Origin: Isochrysis galbana
Lineage: Eukaryota; Haptophyta; Isochrysidales; Isochrysidaceae
Reading direction: 5' to 3'
Length of the DNA stretch: 35,393 nt
Assembly: GCA_018136815.1 (NCBI GenBank)
Contig: CM030941.1
Span: 85,772-121,164, forward strand
Shown: positions 25,061 through 34,647 of the stretch, one piece after another
Position numbering within the stretch: position 1 is the stretch's first letter
Layout of the letters: each line of letters begins with the position of its first letter
Notes under the pieces: generated by a model
What the model was told of the DNA's origin: nothing
The model's input: the letters and a program-made list of their open reading frames with translations, nothing else
The model's database searches: none
Translations under genes and position numbers: made by a program

Positions 25061-25264
25061 GTGGTGTTCCTGTGGCAAAACAAACATAAACGCCTGTTGC
25101 ATGTGACACTTCGTGCCCCTGGGAGGTCTCGGCCCCCTCTTCTCGCGTCTTTTTCAAGTATCGCCGCGCTTTCGCGGCATTCGTGTGTCGCTCGGGGTGT
25201 CGGCCTGTAGACATACCGTAAACTGGCGGCGTGAGTCTTACGCTGGTCGCGACCGGGCCACACA

Positions 25265-25620
25265 CCACACACGGCCGACTATGGCGCGATGCGCGCGGGC
25301 GGGGGCGGCGATTGGTGTTGCTGCTAGGGCGGCATATTTGGATATGGTGTCTGGCGAGCCATTCTATCCCGGTAAGAGACCGAGAAAGCGCCGGCAGCGC
25401 GCCCGGTCTCGGTCGAAAGTTGGGCACTCGGCCCGTTCGGCCCGGTGACGTTGGCGTGGTCGTCGGCGCCACACACGGCCGACTATTGGGCGATGCGCGC
25501 GGGCGGGGGCGGCGATTGGTGTTGCTGCTAGGGCGGCATATTTGGATATGGTGCCTGGTGAGCCATTCTATCCCTGTGCAAGACCGAGAAAGCGTCGGCA
25601 GCGCGCTCGGTAGCTGTGTA
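25265..25620. repeat. Tandem duplication, unit 204 bp, about 1.75 copies
   Basis: CCACACACGGCCGACTAT begins at 25265 and again at 25469. The units share GGCGGCGATTGGTGTTGCTG, CTAGGGCGGCATATTTGGAT and CGAGAAAGCG(C/T)CGGCAGCGCG with few differences. The second unit stops at the sequence into which the LINE inserted. Confidence 0.85.
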
Positions 25621-25658
25621 TAGAGCGGAGTTTGAGAGGCAGCGCACTTGAGGCCACA

Positions 25659-25675
25659 TACACCGCCAACAGGCA
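25659..25675. repeat. Left target-site duplication of the LINE
   Basis: TACACCGCCAACAGGCA, identical to 27318-27334. It fixes the 5' end of the insertion at 25676. Confidence 0.85.
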
Positions 25676-26993
25676 CCCGCACCTCCCTCCTCCAGCGATT
25701 CGTGCCTCGTGGGCACGAATGTGGGAGACCCTGCACACCAACGTAGTGCACAACGTGTTTAAAGACGACGCCTTCACGACACCCTACAGCAGAGAAGAGT
25801 GCTCGGCCTATGTCGAACACCTTCCAGAGACATTTATACACGAAAACCGAACCATTCATAAATCGGAGTTCCTAGACTCATGGAGCGCGGTAATCGAACA
25901 CGCGCGACAAATACTCAACAAAGCGTCGGAACGCCCACCGCCCGACCATAGGGAGAGGGCCTCCTTGGAAGATAACAGAGACGCCTCGCAAGGTGCGGAG
26001 GAAGCGAAACAAGAAGAAATTAGAGTCTCAGACGACGAGAAATACATCAAAAAACTCAACAACATTTGGATCCACGCTAACACGGATTACCTCGGAGAGA
26101 CTTCCGACACCGGCAACGTAGTTAACGACGAAGAACTTCAACGATATCACCCACCGGCGCGGTGGGAGAATGGATACAAAGGACCCAGATACATGGAGTA
26201 CCCGTTAGCTGACGAGTACGCGATACAAAAGGGAAAAATCGCGCTCGACGCGATCACAGTTTCCGACATCACAAAGGTCGCGCTCAAAGCAGCACGCCGC
26301 AACGACTCACAGGCAGCCAGAAAAGCGTGGGAAAAACGCCTCGACATCACCAAAGACGACTGGAAACACATAGCCAAGCTATATACCCTGCCGTTGCTAA
26401 AACACACCGACAAACACCCACACTTCAAACACATCACCCACAGGAGGATAGGTACCAGGAACAGATTCGAGAATAGCACGACGAGAAAATGCAGAATGTG
26501 CGGCAAATACCAAGAAGATTCGTGTCACCTAGCGTGGTGCCCCGCGACGAGGAAGATCTTCGACACATTAGACGCAATCGCTAACTACACCCCGAAACCA
26601 AATAGGCCAAAAAAACAGAAAACAAAAGACAGACTGTTTGCATACCCGGCAGAAACCACGCCAGATAGCCTAAAAACCCTCTATGTAATAGCATGGCGAT
26701 ACATAATAAGAGACTTCTACAGAATAGAGTTTGAATCACACACGTACCACTACATACCGGTCTTGGAATCCACGCTAATAAGGTTCACTACCCTGGTGAG
26801 GGGCATTGCCCCGCCAAACGGCGATCACCGAATGCGCACTCGTAAGGTGGCCCAGGGGAGAAAACCTAAGCTGAAAAGACCGTTAGAGCTCAGCGCCCCC
26901 ATTTTTACAGAAAACGACAAAGGAAAGCTGATAATGAACGACAACCTCGGCCTCGTAGCAGGGACACTCGGCCTAGCCGAAAAACTCGCCTAA
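25676..26993 (+). pseudogene. LINE ORF2 C-terminal region with CCHC zinc motif
   Basis: Uninterrupted ~438 codons to TAA 26991. The apparent N-terminus (from 25632) is host sequence, because the insertion boundary lies inside it. The body is Lys/Asp/His-rich. The diagnostic part is KCRMCGKYQEDSCHLAWCPA (~26488-26550), a C-x2-C-x7-H-x4-C knuckle found after the RT domain in many LINEs. Upstream of it, WxxxxKLYTLP..TH.RIGTRNRF resembles the RT-to-knuckle region. Endonuclease and RT domains are lost by 5' truncation, so the copy is dead although its reading frame is intact, which suggests a recent insertion. Confidence 0.8.
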
Positions 26994-27317
26994 GGCTGAG
27001 GCGCATCTCCCTCCTAGAAAACACCCCAAAAAGGGATGGGCGATGAAAACAAAGGAGACGCAGCAACAATCATCCACTCACACCGACGCAGGGAGAAACG
27101 GGCCACCTAGAGGCACAGGAGGAAGGCGAGGACAGACCACTAGGGGCCGGTGCACCCCCGCCCTACCCAAACCCCCCCCACAACCTGGGCCCCTAAGTAG
27201 AGCACGAGGGGAGTTGCCGCAAGGCGGGAAGTGAGGGAAAGGAAGGGAAACGGGCGTGGCTACGATAGACAGCTACATAGCCGCGCGCGTGGCGAGAATA
27301 TTAAAAGGTTTTTTTTT
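25676..27317 (+). mobile_element. 5'-truncated non-LTR retrotransposon (LINE), 1,642 bp
   Basis: Flanked by a 17-bp perfect direct repeat. It contains the C-terminal part of a LINE ORF, a ~320-base 3' UTR and a 3' end TTAAAAGGTTTTTTTTTT. Composition is A-rich compared with the GC-rich flanks. Truncation, a long variable-length duplication and orientation are the signs of target-primed reverse transcription. Confidence 0.85.
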
Positions 27318-27334
27318 TACACCGCCAACAGGCA
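27318..27334. repeat. Right target-site duplication of the LINE
   Basis: TACACCGCCAACAGGCA, directly after the T-rich 3' end of the element. Confidence 0.85.
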
Positions 27335-27358
27335 AGCGCGCAAGTGCCGCTCAGGCGC

Positions 27359-27781
27359 TTAAGCACTGTAGACGCGCGATGGCCACACCTCCTTGTGGTA
27401 CGCGGCGAATGCGGCGATCCAGCGATCAAAACTGTGTTCCATCGCGCCAATGTCGCGCTGGCGCGACTGCTCATTCGACCAGTCTCGATCCACCAAGCGA
27501 TTGATGAGGCACATCAGATCGACGAGCTGAACAAAATGACTGGCTTTTGCCTTGGCGATCTCCGGGGTCTCGGGAGTCAGCAGGTCGCGAATCACCGTAA
27601 AGTAGGTGACGGCATCGTCTCGGCCATGCAAGACTCCATCGCGCGCCCTGAGCACGCAAATTGCGACGTACGAGAGGGGGGCGACCTGCGCGCCGCGATG
27701 CAATTCACTCCGGCAAATGCGTTCGACATAGGGGGCGGCTGCCTCGAAGTGAGCGCGGTCACCAATATGGCTCAGCTCTGG
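27359..27781 (-). CDS. Unrecognised ORF fragment
   Basis: Minus-strand frame open from after TGA 27784-27782 to TAA at 27361-27359 (~140 codons; first ATG 27703). Typical globular composition: AHFEAAAPYVERICRSELHR, then LSYVAICVLRARD, then AVTYFTVIRDLLTPETPEIA, then FVQLVDLMCLINRLVDRDW. No family recognised. A long plus-strand ORF (27344-27973) overlaps antisense; the minus frame has the more natural composition. It may be the last exon of a gene whose 3' flank was the LINE's target. Confidence 0.35.
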   Translation of the reverse strand, partial: PELSHIGDRAHFEAAAPYVERICRSELHRGAQVAPLSYVAICVLRARDGVLHGRDDAVTYFTVIRDLLTPETPEIAKAKASHFVQLVDLMCLINRLVDRDWSNEQSRQRDIGAMEHSFDRWIAAFAAYHKEVWPSRVYSA

Positions 27782-27973
27782 TCAGCCGCGTTGACGGGCA
27801 CGTACACCACCACCGCAGTGGAGTTTGGGGCATCGTCTGTGCAATCGATGGAGAGAATGCTTGAGAACAACCTGCAATGGAACGCCCCCGTGAATATCTA
27901 CGCGCCGATGGTGACAAACATGGGCGCCTGCGCGTGCCGGAGCACCGGCTGCGCGCCTGGCCGCACGGGCTGA

Positions 27974-28333
27974 TTGGCCAATCGTTCGATGGCGACCCAC
28001 CGAGTGTTCGTCGTGTTGGCATCACCTCCTCCGCCCAAAAGTTTTTTGGGGGTCGATCGAAGGTGCACGCGTGCGAGGGGGCGCAGAGGACACCACCCCA
28101 AACTGAGCGGGGGGACAGGGAGGGGGTAGACCCCTCCAAATTCCTTCGGCTCCCTCGTCAGGGAGCAGGGGAAAGTAAAAAAAGGGGAAGCGATGAGAGC
28201 TCCCATCCCTCATTTTTGTGAGTTATCACAAACATTCGGCAATGTGCACACGTCAAATTTCTCTGTCTGCCGCGCGCACGAGGCAGATGGCACCGGCGGC
28301 TGTGGGTGTTTGTGTTTCGTGACGGGTTTTATG
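27974..28333. other. Intergenic; no gene seen
   Basis: Mixed low-complexity sequence between the 27359 ORF and the end of the Cys-rich gene at 28334. It would include that gene's 3' UTR. Confidence 0.4.
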
Positions 28334-29131
28334 TCATTTGCACGGGCAGAGTCGGCGATGAAGATTATCGATTGGCGTCTGCGAACAAGAAGCCACTGAA
28401 GGCTTTGACCCTGCATAGCAGTACCTGCCTTCATAAGCATAAGGTGATCCCCATGCGACACAATTGTCACCCTCTTCACAGTCCCGCCGTAGAGTTGAGC
28501 ACCACTGGCCGCCTTCTTCAAACTTTGCAAGAATGAACTCATCACTCTGACCGCTGAGAGCGTCCAATTCACTTTGAACACAACTCTTACCAATCGATGC
28601 ACAAACTCTGTTACATGACACACCCTGTTCATTCTCCACCATGTGCCACTTGACGACATCTCCCTCTCCTCCCTCGCCCAACGACGCACTGGGCACGCAC
28701 CTGCCATCAGCGAGGAGCTCGACGTCGGGGCCGCTGCACTCGCCCCACGACGCAATGGGCACGCACGTGCCATCGGCGAGGCGCTCGACGGTGGGGCCGC
28801 TGCACTCGCCCCACGACGCAATGGGCACGCACGTGCCATCGGCGAGAAGCTCGACGCCGGGGCCGCTGCACTCGCCCCACGTCGCACTAGGCACGCACGT
28901 GCCATCGGCGAGGAGATCGAGGTCGGGGCCGCTGCTGGGCACGCATGTGCCATCGGCAAGAAGCTCGACGCCGGGGCCGATGCACTCGCCCCACGCAGGA
29001 TTGACCACACACGAGGAGCCATCGAGGACCACGCCGCGTGTGTCACACGTGCCAGCACTGGTTGACTCCTCACCCCCAAGCTTAAGGCCCCACATGGCGA
29101 AGAAGGGAGGCTTATTGTAACAGATTGTCAT
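28334..29131 (-). CDS. Cys-rich secreted-type protein with 22-residue repeats
   Basis: 265 residues from ATG 29131. Residues ~28-155 are five tandem units of GTCVPxAxWGECSGPxVELLAD type (66 bp each, 28690-29010). One unit lacks the WGEC block (GTCVPSSGPDLDLLADGTC). The C-terminal ~100 residues (WHMVENEQGVSCNRVCASIG, then WCSTLRRDC, then RYCYAGS, and ending RRLCPCK) match a Cys-rich domain common in algal extracellular proteins, marked by G-x-SC-x2-VC-x3-G and a terminal RLC-x-C. No signal peptide is visible at this Met, so a first exon is probably missing. A minus ORF at 29243-29431 ending CRFQ/GTAATC is a candidate for it. Function unknown; cell-surface binding is likely. Confidence 0.75.
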   Translation of the reverse strand: MTICYNKPPFFAMWGLKLGGEESTSAGTCDTRGVVLDGSSCVVNPAWGECIGPGVELLADGTCVPSSGPDLDLLADGTCVPSATWGECSGPGVELLADGTCVPIASWGECSGPTVERLADGTCVPIASWGECSGPDVELLADGRCVPSASLGEGGEGDVVKWHMVENEQGVSCNRVCASIGKSCVQSELDALSGQSDEFILAKFEEGGQWCSTLRRDCEEGDNCVAWGSPYAYEGRYCYAGSKPSVASCSQTPIDNLHRRLCPCK

Positions 29132-29431
29132 GTAAGACCGCTTTACTACATTTGAATGAAAAAAACGCGCGACGTCAGGGGTTCCAGCCGGGCAGATAAC
29201 TCCACTCGCCGCCGCCTCCCAAGTGGGAGTTCTGCTCGCTTGTCAGATTACCTGAAACCTGCACGTTTGTACTATAATCAGGGGATCCTGCAAGTACAAC
29301 TTATACCGTCCACATGGGGGCACTTGCCCAAAAAACAACCAAACCTGAGGTTGCACTCTCTCATTACCACTAGCCCTGGGACAGCAACAGGATAAGAGTG
29401 ACGGGCTCGCCGAGAATGCACCAGCGACCAC

Positions 29432-30020
29432 CCACTATCCACCGCCCCAAAACGTGCTCTTGTGTGCTACCTGAGCGCCAAAGAGGCACGAACAACACGG
29501 GCGGTGCCAGAGGCGGGTGCGGCGCGTGCGCGAGACATAGCAGTGGTAGCACCCATGAATCACCATTCATTAGGGCAAAACGTGCCATGTCTAAGGGCCG
29601 CAAGGCACACGCAGACATAAACAAACACGAGCCGCGGATGGGAGGTGAGGCAAGCTGAGGCCGTGCATCGTACATGGTCCTCGGGCGCCGACATGACGGG
29701 CGAAGCGGGGGCAGAGGAGAGAGCGAGTACTGGCGTGCCCGCCCTAGGCCCCCCTTCCTTGTTGCCCTTGTTTCTTTTTCTTACCCACCCCGCCCGGTTT
29801 ACTCCCTTGAGGGTTCCCAGGCCCCTCCCCCGTGAATTCCTGTCTTTTCTCGCCACGCCTTCCGTCCCGATGTCCGACGCTCGTGCCCCTCTGCCCCGTG
29901 ATGCTCCCGTGTGCTGCCCCATGTCATGTGCTGAGCCCTCGGTCGGCCCGCCAGCGGCAGCCCCGCCCCCGTCACCCGACGTCTCCCGGTTCCTCCCCGT
30001 CCCTCCCCACTCTCCTTGTC
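29432..30020. other. Intergenic; no gene seen
   Basis: ORFs on both strands are short and Pro/Arg/Ala low complexity. No repeat partner within the window was found for this stretch. Confidence 0.35.
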
Positions 30021-30021
30021 A

Positions 30022-30082
30022 ATACAATTCCTTCTTATGATCCACAGCTCCACCCACACCACCACGGCTGCCAACAGTTCAT
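30022..30082. repeat. Dispersed repeat copy, inverted relative to 24755
   Basis: TATGATCCACAGCTCCACCCACACCACCAC by position, matching the complement of 24760-24825 and, less well, of 16213-16265. Confidence 0.65.
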
Positions 30083-30484
30083 TTCTGAATGCATGAACAA
30101 TCTCATATTACAGATCTTCGATTTGAGTATCTTTGGGTCCTCTTGAAATCACCTCTATTGCCGCTCCCTCTACTGGACTAGGGCTTAATGACCAAGGAGA
30201 GGTTATGCTGCACATCCCAGCCAGCCCGGCGGCAATGGATAGACCGTCATTGTCGCGGCGACACAAAATCATTGCACAAAGTGCAGCATGATGTCTCGCA
30301 GGCTCACATCTCAATATCAAAAACAGACTTGTTCTTGTTCGTCCTTGTTTGTCCTACGTGATCTGGTCAAGGAATTAATCGAGGTGGTACTCTTGTTCGT
30401 GCACCTCTGCGCCCCACGACTCCCCAATGTTGCTGAGCAATGACTGGAGGCCTCGTCCACCGCTAGCTGGGCGATCCAAAGCAT

Positions 30485-32445
30485 TTACCGCACCGGTGCT
30501 GGTTGTGTAGCCCCGGGCGAGAGTTCGAGGAGCCACCGGCTTCCGCCGTCGTTGGCATGGCGTGCGCATGCGCATGCTAGCGCACCGAGCGCGGCAGCGT
30601 CGTCGGGTGACGGAGCGGCGGCGGCGCGCTGCGCGCATGGCAACTCATCGCAGAGCCACGCGCACAGCATCATCATTGTGGCGGTCGAGGCGGTGAGGTC
30701 GAGTCGGCGGAGCGCCGCCCAGAGCGCGCCTACGAGACGCGGCACTAGCAATGGCACGCGCTCGCACAGGTGGCCCGCCACGCCGAGCAGTGCGGCGGCC
30801 GCCGCCGCACGCACGCCGTCGTCAGTGAGCGCGTCCACGAGCTGCGCCGCAGGCGCTGGCAGCAGCCCGTCGAGCAGGTCGGCCCGCGGGGCGAGCAAGT
30901 ACTTGAGCGCGAGCAGCGCGCGCCATGCCGCATCTCCCACATCGTCTCGACCTTTATTGTGAGAGGCGTCCCCGCCACGTAAAGCGGCGGTCTCGGCAGC
31001 CATCGGCTGGGCGACCGTCGCGAGCGCCTGCGTGGTGCTGTCACGCGCGGGCGCTCTCACGCCGTCACCCGCGACATCTAGAGCAGCCGGATGGCGCAGT
31101 CCTCGAGCCACTGAGCCTGCAGCTGCGCCGAGATGCAGCTGCGCACGCCACCTACCGCGCCGGCCGTCTGCCTGTGCAAGCGCAGGAGGGAGCGCAGTCC
31201 GGCCGCCGTGCCGTGCCGTCACTCCCACCTTGGATGGAAGAGCGAGCAACGCAGCTCGGCGCATAGTGGCTTGGATGGCCACGCTTCCGACTTCATCCAG
31301 TCGGCCGGATCTGCCGCCTCCACCGGCTCGGTCGTCTGATGCTTGGCGTCGGGCGGCGCGCCGTCGCCTTCGGCCGGTCGTTTCGCTCCCGTTGCCGACT
31401 GGCGGCGCCGTGAGCGCCACGATAGCACCGACGCCGCGCCTTGCGCACGCCTTGGCCTGCATAGGCAGAGGCAGCTTGAGTTCTGGGCGGCAAACGGAGC
31501 ACGGCGCACACGTAGCTTGGGTGAAGGCCAAGATCGCACCTGACGCCGCACTTGAGGTCTCGAGCGCTCGCGAAACCGCGTTGTCGCCAGCATGCCCGGC
31601 CCATGCGGCGGTGTGCCAAGAGCTCGCGGCGGCCGGCGCCGCGGCATTTGCCGCGTTCATCAAGGATCTCCTCCACGGTACCTGCGCGCGCTCGTGAGGT
31701 GGGAGCGGATCAGGAGGGAGCGGTGCAGCGGCTGAGCGCGGCGACTAGCGCACCGCTGTCAGGCTCCAGCCCTCACCCGACCTCGATCCTCGGGTGCTGC
31801 ATGCCCGCGGGGAGCTGACGCTTCTGCCTGAGCCGCACGGAGCTCTGCGACTGCTGCCACTGCTCCATTGCCCTTGCTCTTCTCTGCCCGCATCCCCACC
31901 GCTGACCTCTCCTGGCACGAGCCTCCGCGTGCACCCTCAAGCGCCCTCGCCATGTTCTCCATGGCAAGCTGCTGCTGCAGCACCTTTCTCTGCCTGAGCA
32001 ACCTCTCTCTCGCGGACCCGACCAGCTCATCGCCTTACTCAAACTCGACGCCCGACGAGGCGAGCAGGCGGTCTTCCTGCAGCCAACACTGTCCTAATCG
32101 AGAAGGAGGCAAAGGAGAGCCAGGCGCCAGCGGCATCAGCGCGTGCTGCGTGCTCCGCCTCCTCCCTCCTCCTCCCCCGCCGTCTATGGAGACCTAGTGT
32201 AGTCACCTCCTCCGCCGCCTATGGAGACCCAGTGTAGTCCTGCAGCAACCTCTGCGAGAGCGAGAGCCGCTGTCCGCTGTTCACTCCACTCGAGGGAGAA
32301 GAGGGGACGGAGAAGGCGAGGAAGCAGCGTTTGGAGCTAGCGCGGGTGGGCGCGCTGCAGCTCGCCCAGCTGTCGCGCCGCGGCAACCCTCGAAGCCTCC
32401 GAGAAGCATTTCGAGAAGCTTCTCGAGCCGCCGCGGCGAAGCCAT
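30485..32445 (-). pseudogene. Mot1/BTAF1 5' half, copy A, decayed
   Basis: Three blocks in gene order on the minus strand. (1) Start ATG 32445: MASPRRLEKLLEMLL, the Mot1 N-terminus, then an 11-base deletion relative to copy B shifts the frame. (2) 32060-31700: EDRLLASSGVEFE, in-frame TAA, GDELVGSARERLLRQRKVLQ. (3) 31360-30485: SEAWPSKPLCAELRCSLFHP, RWE, TGA, RHGTAAGLRSLLRLHRQTAG, AQLQAQWLEDCAIRLL, TAG. A frame change then gives LALKYLLAPRADLLDGLL, LVDALTDDGVRAAAAAALLG and LVGALWAALRRLDLTASTAT, the DUF3535/HEAT region. The family reads WEVRHG and QWLEDCAIRLL at these points. BTAF1/Mot1 is the Swi2/Snf2 ATPase that removes TBP from DNA. The ATPase part is absent. At least two stops and two shifts make it non-functional. 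Confidence 0.8.
31548..32430 (-). repeat. Segmental duplication, copy A
   Basis: Collinear with 34648-35393 in direct orientation, high identity with small indels. The left limit at ~31548 follows GAGCGCTCGAGACCTCA in both copies. Confidence 0.85.
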
Positions 32446-33112
32446 CGACTCCTCTTCACCGCGAGGGGAGGAGAGGAGAGAGGGACGCAAGAGGACAAGA
32501 GAGAGAGACATGAAGAAGAGAGGATATAGAAAGAGCAGATGTTAGAAATTTTAAAGTACAGGCGTGAAGAGAAGAGAGAGGAGGAGGACGAGGGGGTGTT
32601 TTGACTAAATAAACAGAAGCACAGGAGTTTTCTGGTACTCCGGGGGTATAGGCCCAGGTCAATAATTCTAGAACTTTTTCTAGAAGTTTGGGCCGCTTCT
32701 CGAGCGCGTTACAAGTTTGGGCGCTCTCGAGAAGTGGGCTGCAAGTTTGGGGGGCGGCGCTCGCTATCTAGGAGTAAAAGCCCCTATTCTAGCAGTATAA
32801 TCTCATATTCTACCAGTATAATCATTATGTAATCCCCTTTTCTACGGTATATAGGCCGTTTCCCGTCGCCGAATTTCTCAAAAAATGATTAAAACTCAAA
32901 ACGGAAAACGGTGCTACATTTATTTTCTTTTACGACATGACATAAACAGCAGCAAACAGCAGGACATTTTATCGTGCCAAACACAAGAGACAAGAGACAC
33001 ATTTTTCATTTTTGATTTTTTACAACAAACAAACCCCCACCCCCTCCCCCCCAACTGGCGATAGGGCTAGGTAAAAATATGTGACATGCATATTTGGGTC
33101 AACTTTTCCGGA
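32446..33112. promoter_or_regulatory. Upstream region of Mot1 copy A with heat-shock-element-like sites
   Basis: Bases 32450-32620 are GA-rich on the plus strand (CT-rich on the coding strand). TTCTAGAA occurs at 32666-32673 and 32678-32685, and TCGAGAAG-type half-sites follow to 32730, resembling TTCnnGAA arrays. Bases 32784-32824 hold a direct repeat of TATTCTA(G/C)CAGTATAATC. The rest is AT-rich, with no gene. Confidence 0.4.
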
Positions 33113-33634
33113 TTACATATCGTTAGCGGCTACACCGGACTCGTTGAACAAGAGGGCCTGTAAGCGGACGACGTAAGCCTTCCGGTTCGCGAGATTCGTC
33201 GCTTTGATGTCGCGCTGGTGCAGCAGTTTGAGGATCTTGAGCTGGTCTTTCAAGTCCTCGTAGGACATCGTCTTGAGCTCGGAGTACTTCATCGCCCGAC
33301 GTACTTGCCGTAGACGATCGAGCTCATCCGCCTTCTTCTTGCGCAAGGAGCTGATGCGTGCGAGTTTCGCCTGCCGCTCGGGAGCTTTCGCCTCGCCATG
33401 AGTCGCGCGCTCCACTCTCATAGTCACACGCATCTTCTTGCGCGCGATCGTGCGAGCAGCGCCCCAGTAGCAGTCGCGATGCTCATGGTCATAGGCCCAC
33501 ATGGCCGTGCGATCTCTTTTGCAAGCGACCGCGCCCACACGCGTGTCGTGGCGAGACACACCTTCGCGCTGTGCGCGTCGCTTGACTGCCGCAAAGAGAG
33601 TCTCGACGCCAGTACTCAGGCGAGAAGCATTCAA
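33113..33634 (-). CDS. Probable transposon-derived protein, C-terminal part, SAP-like end
   Basis: 173 residues. VETLFAAVKRRAQREGVS, then AMWAYDHEHRDCYWGAART, then a long Arg/Lys/Glu coiled-coil (KAPERQAKLARISSLRKKKA). It ends LKTMSYEDLKDQLKILKLLH, then TNLANRKAYVVRLQALLFNE, which looks like a SAP-type helix-turn-helix. This layout occurs at the ends of large DDE transposases in algae, after the catalytic domain. The N-terminus runs into the 65-bp satellite, so the gene is probably truncated there. Family not firmly identified. Confidence 0.5.
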   Translation of the reverse strand: MNASRLSTGVETLFAAVKRRAQREGVSRHDTRVGAVACKRDRTAMWAYDHEHRDCYWGAARTIARKKMRVTMRVERATHGEAKAPERQAKLARISSLRKKKADELDRLRQVRRAMKYSELKTMSYEDLKDQLKILKLLHQRDIKATNLANRKAYVVRLQALLFNESGVAANDM

Positions 33635-33831
33635 TCATCGCCATCACATATGAAAAAGCGTTCAATCCCCACCCTCCACCACAGACGAGAAGTATTCAAT
33701 CATCGCCATCACATATGAAAAAGCGTTCAATCCCCACCCTCCACCACAGACGAGAAGTATTCAATCATCGCCATCACATATGAAAAAGCGTTCAATCCCC
33801 ACCCTCCACCACAGACGAGAAGCGTTAAATC
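33623..33831. repeat. 65-bp satellite, three full units plus a partial
   Basis: Units start at 33623, 33688, 33753 and 33818 and are nearly identical (first unit AGAAGCATTC, later AGAAGTATTC). The unit length is not a multiple of three. The first unit overlaps the start of the 33113 ORF. Confidence 0.95.
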
Positions 33832-34300
33832 CTCCCCGGAACCAGCTTCTCCGCTAAAGAGGGAACTGGGGAAGGGGAAGGGGGTTGACAGGGGTTAGGT
33901 TTGGGTAGTAGGGAGGTTCATGAGCACTCTGCCTCACGCCGCACAAGTAGCGGGAATTTTTAAGAAGATTTTTTTTCACACCCCACTCATAGTTACAGTT
34001 AAAAAGCAATTATATTATTTTGCGTACGACCGCCTCAAAACCAGAGACAGAGCGCCCAAAACAGCTCTACAAAATGGCTTGCTGCCAACTAGCTCAAACA
34101 CATGGTATCTCGCCCATAGTCACGTCGCAAGACACATACATGCACGTCTAACTCATCACCCGCTGCCGCGTAAGCACCGCCAACTGATTCACAAAGCGCG
34201 ACTTAGCTGTCGATTCGCGCTACAAGGGCTTTAGGAGGCTCTGTGTGTCACAGCGGGGCTGAGAGCGGCGGAGCTTGTGCATCAGAGAGGTTTCGAGAGG
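33832..34300 (+). other. Possible LINE 3'-end remnant and small ORF
   Basis: GCGGGAATTTTTAAGAAGATTTTTTTTCACACC (33950-33982 by position) resembles the 3' end of the 25676 LINE. Both are followed by an unrelated flank. A 104-codon plus ORF (33920-34234; VKKQLYYFAYDRLKTRD) follows but matches nothing I know. Confidence 0.3.
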
Positions 34301-34302
34301 CA

Positions 34303-34500
34303 GTAAGTCCACCCCCCCCCCCCCCCCCTTCCCCCCTCCCTCCCTCCCTAACCCTCCCTCCCTAACCCTCCTCCTTCCTCTCTCCCTTTCCTCTCCCCCC
34401 CCTCTCCTCTCCCCCCCTCTCTCCCACTCCCTCCCTCCCCTACCTCTCTGCCTCCGTACCTCCCCCTCTCCCTCCCTCCCTCTTCTCTCCTTGCACCTGG
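34303..34500. repeat. C/T low-complexity tract
   Basis: About 190 bases almost entirely of C and T, including two CCCTAACCCTCCCTCC units. They are telomere-like by chance; there is no array. Confidence 0.7.
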
Positions 34501-34647
34501 TTGAGTGCGAGCACGAGCGCAGCGGTGAAGGCGTCCGCTATGATGGGGTAGTGAATGCGCCTCAAAAGCCGGCAGGAAGCGCAGGCGGCATACGCACACG
34601 AACCGCGCGCCCTCCCTTCCCCTCCCGCATTACGCCTGTCTGCCGCT

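Noticed and set aside
25632-25675. First codons of the 453-codon LINE ORF
   Set aside because: They lie left of the insertion boundary marked by the target duplication, so they are host sequence read in frame by chance.
33623-33831. CRISPR array
   Set aside because: Whole 65-bp units are repeated without variable spacers; it is a satellite.
34320-34380. Telomeric repeat
   Set aside because: Only two CCCTAACCCTCC-like units in a C/T tract; no array.
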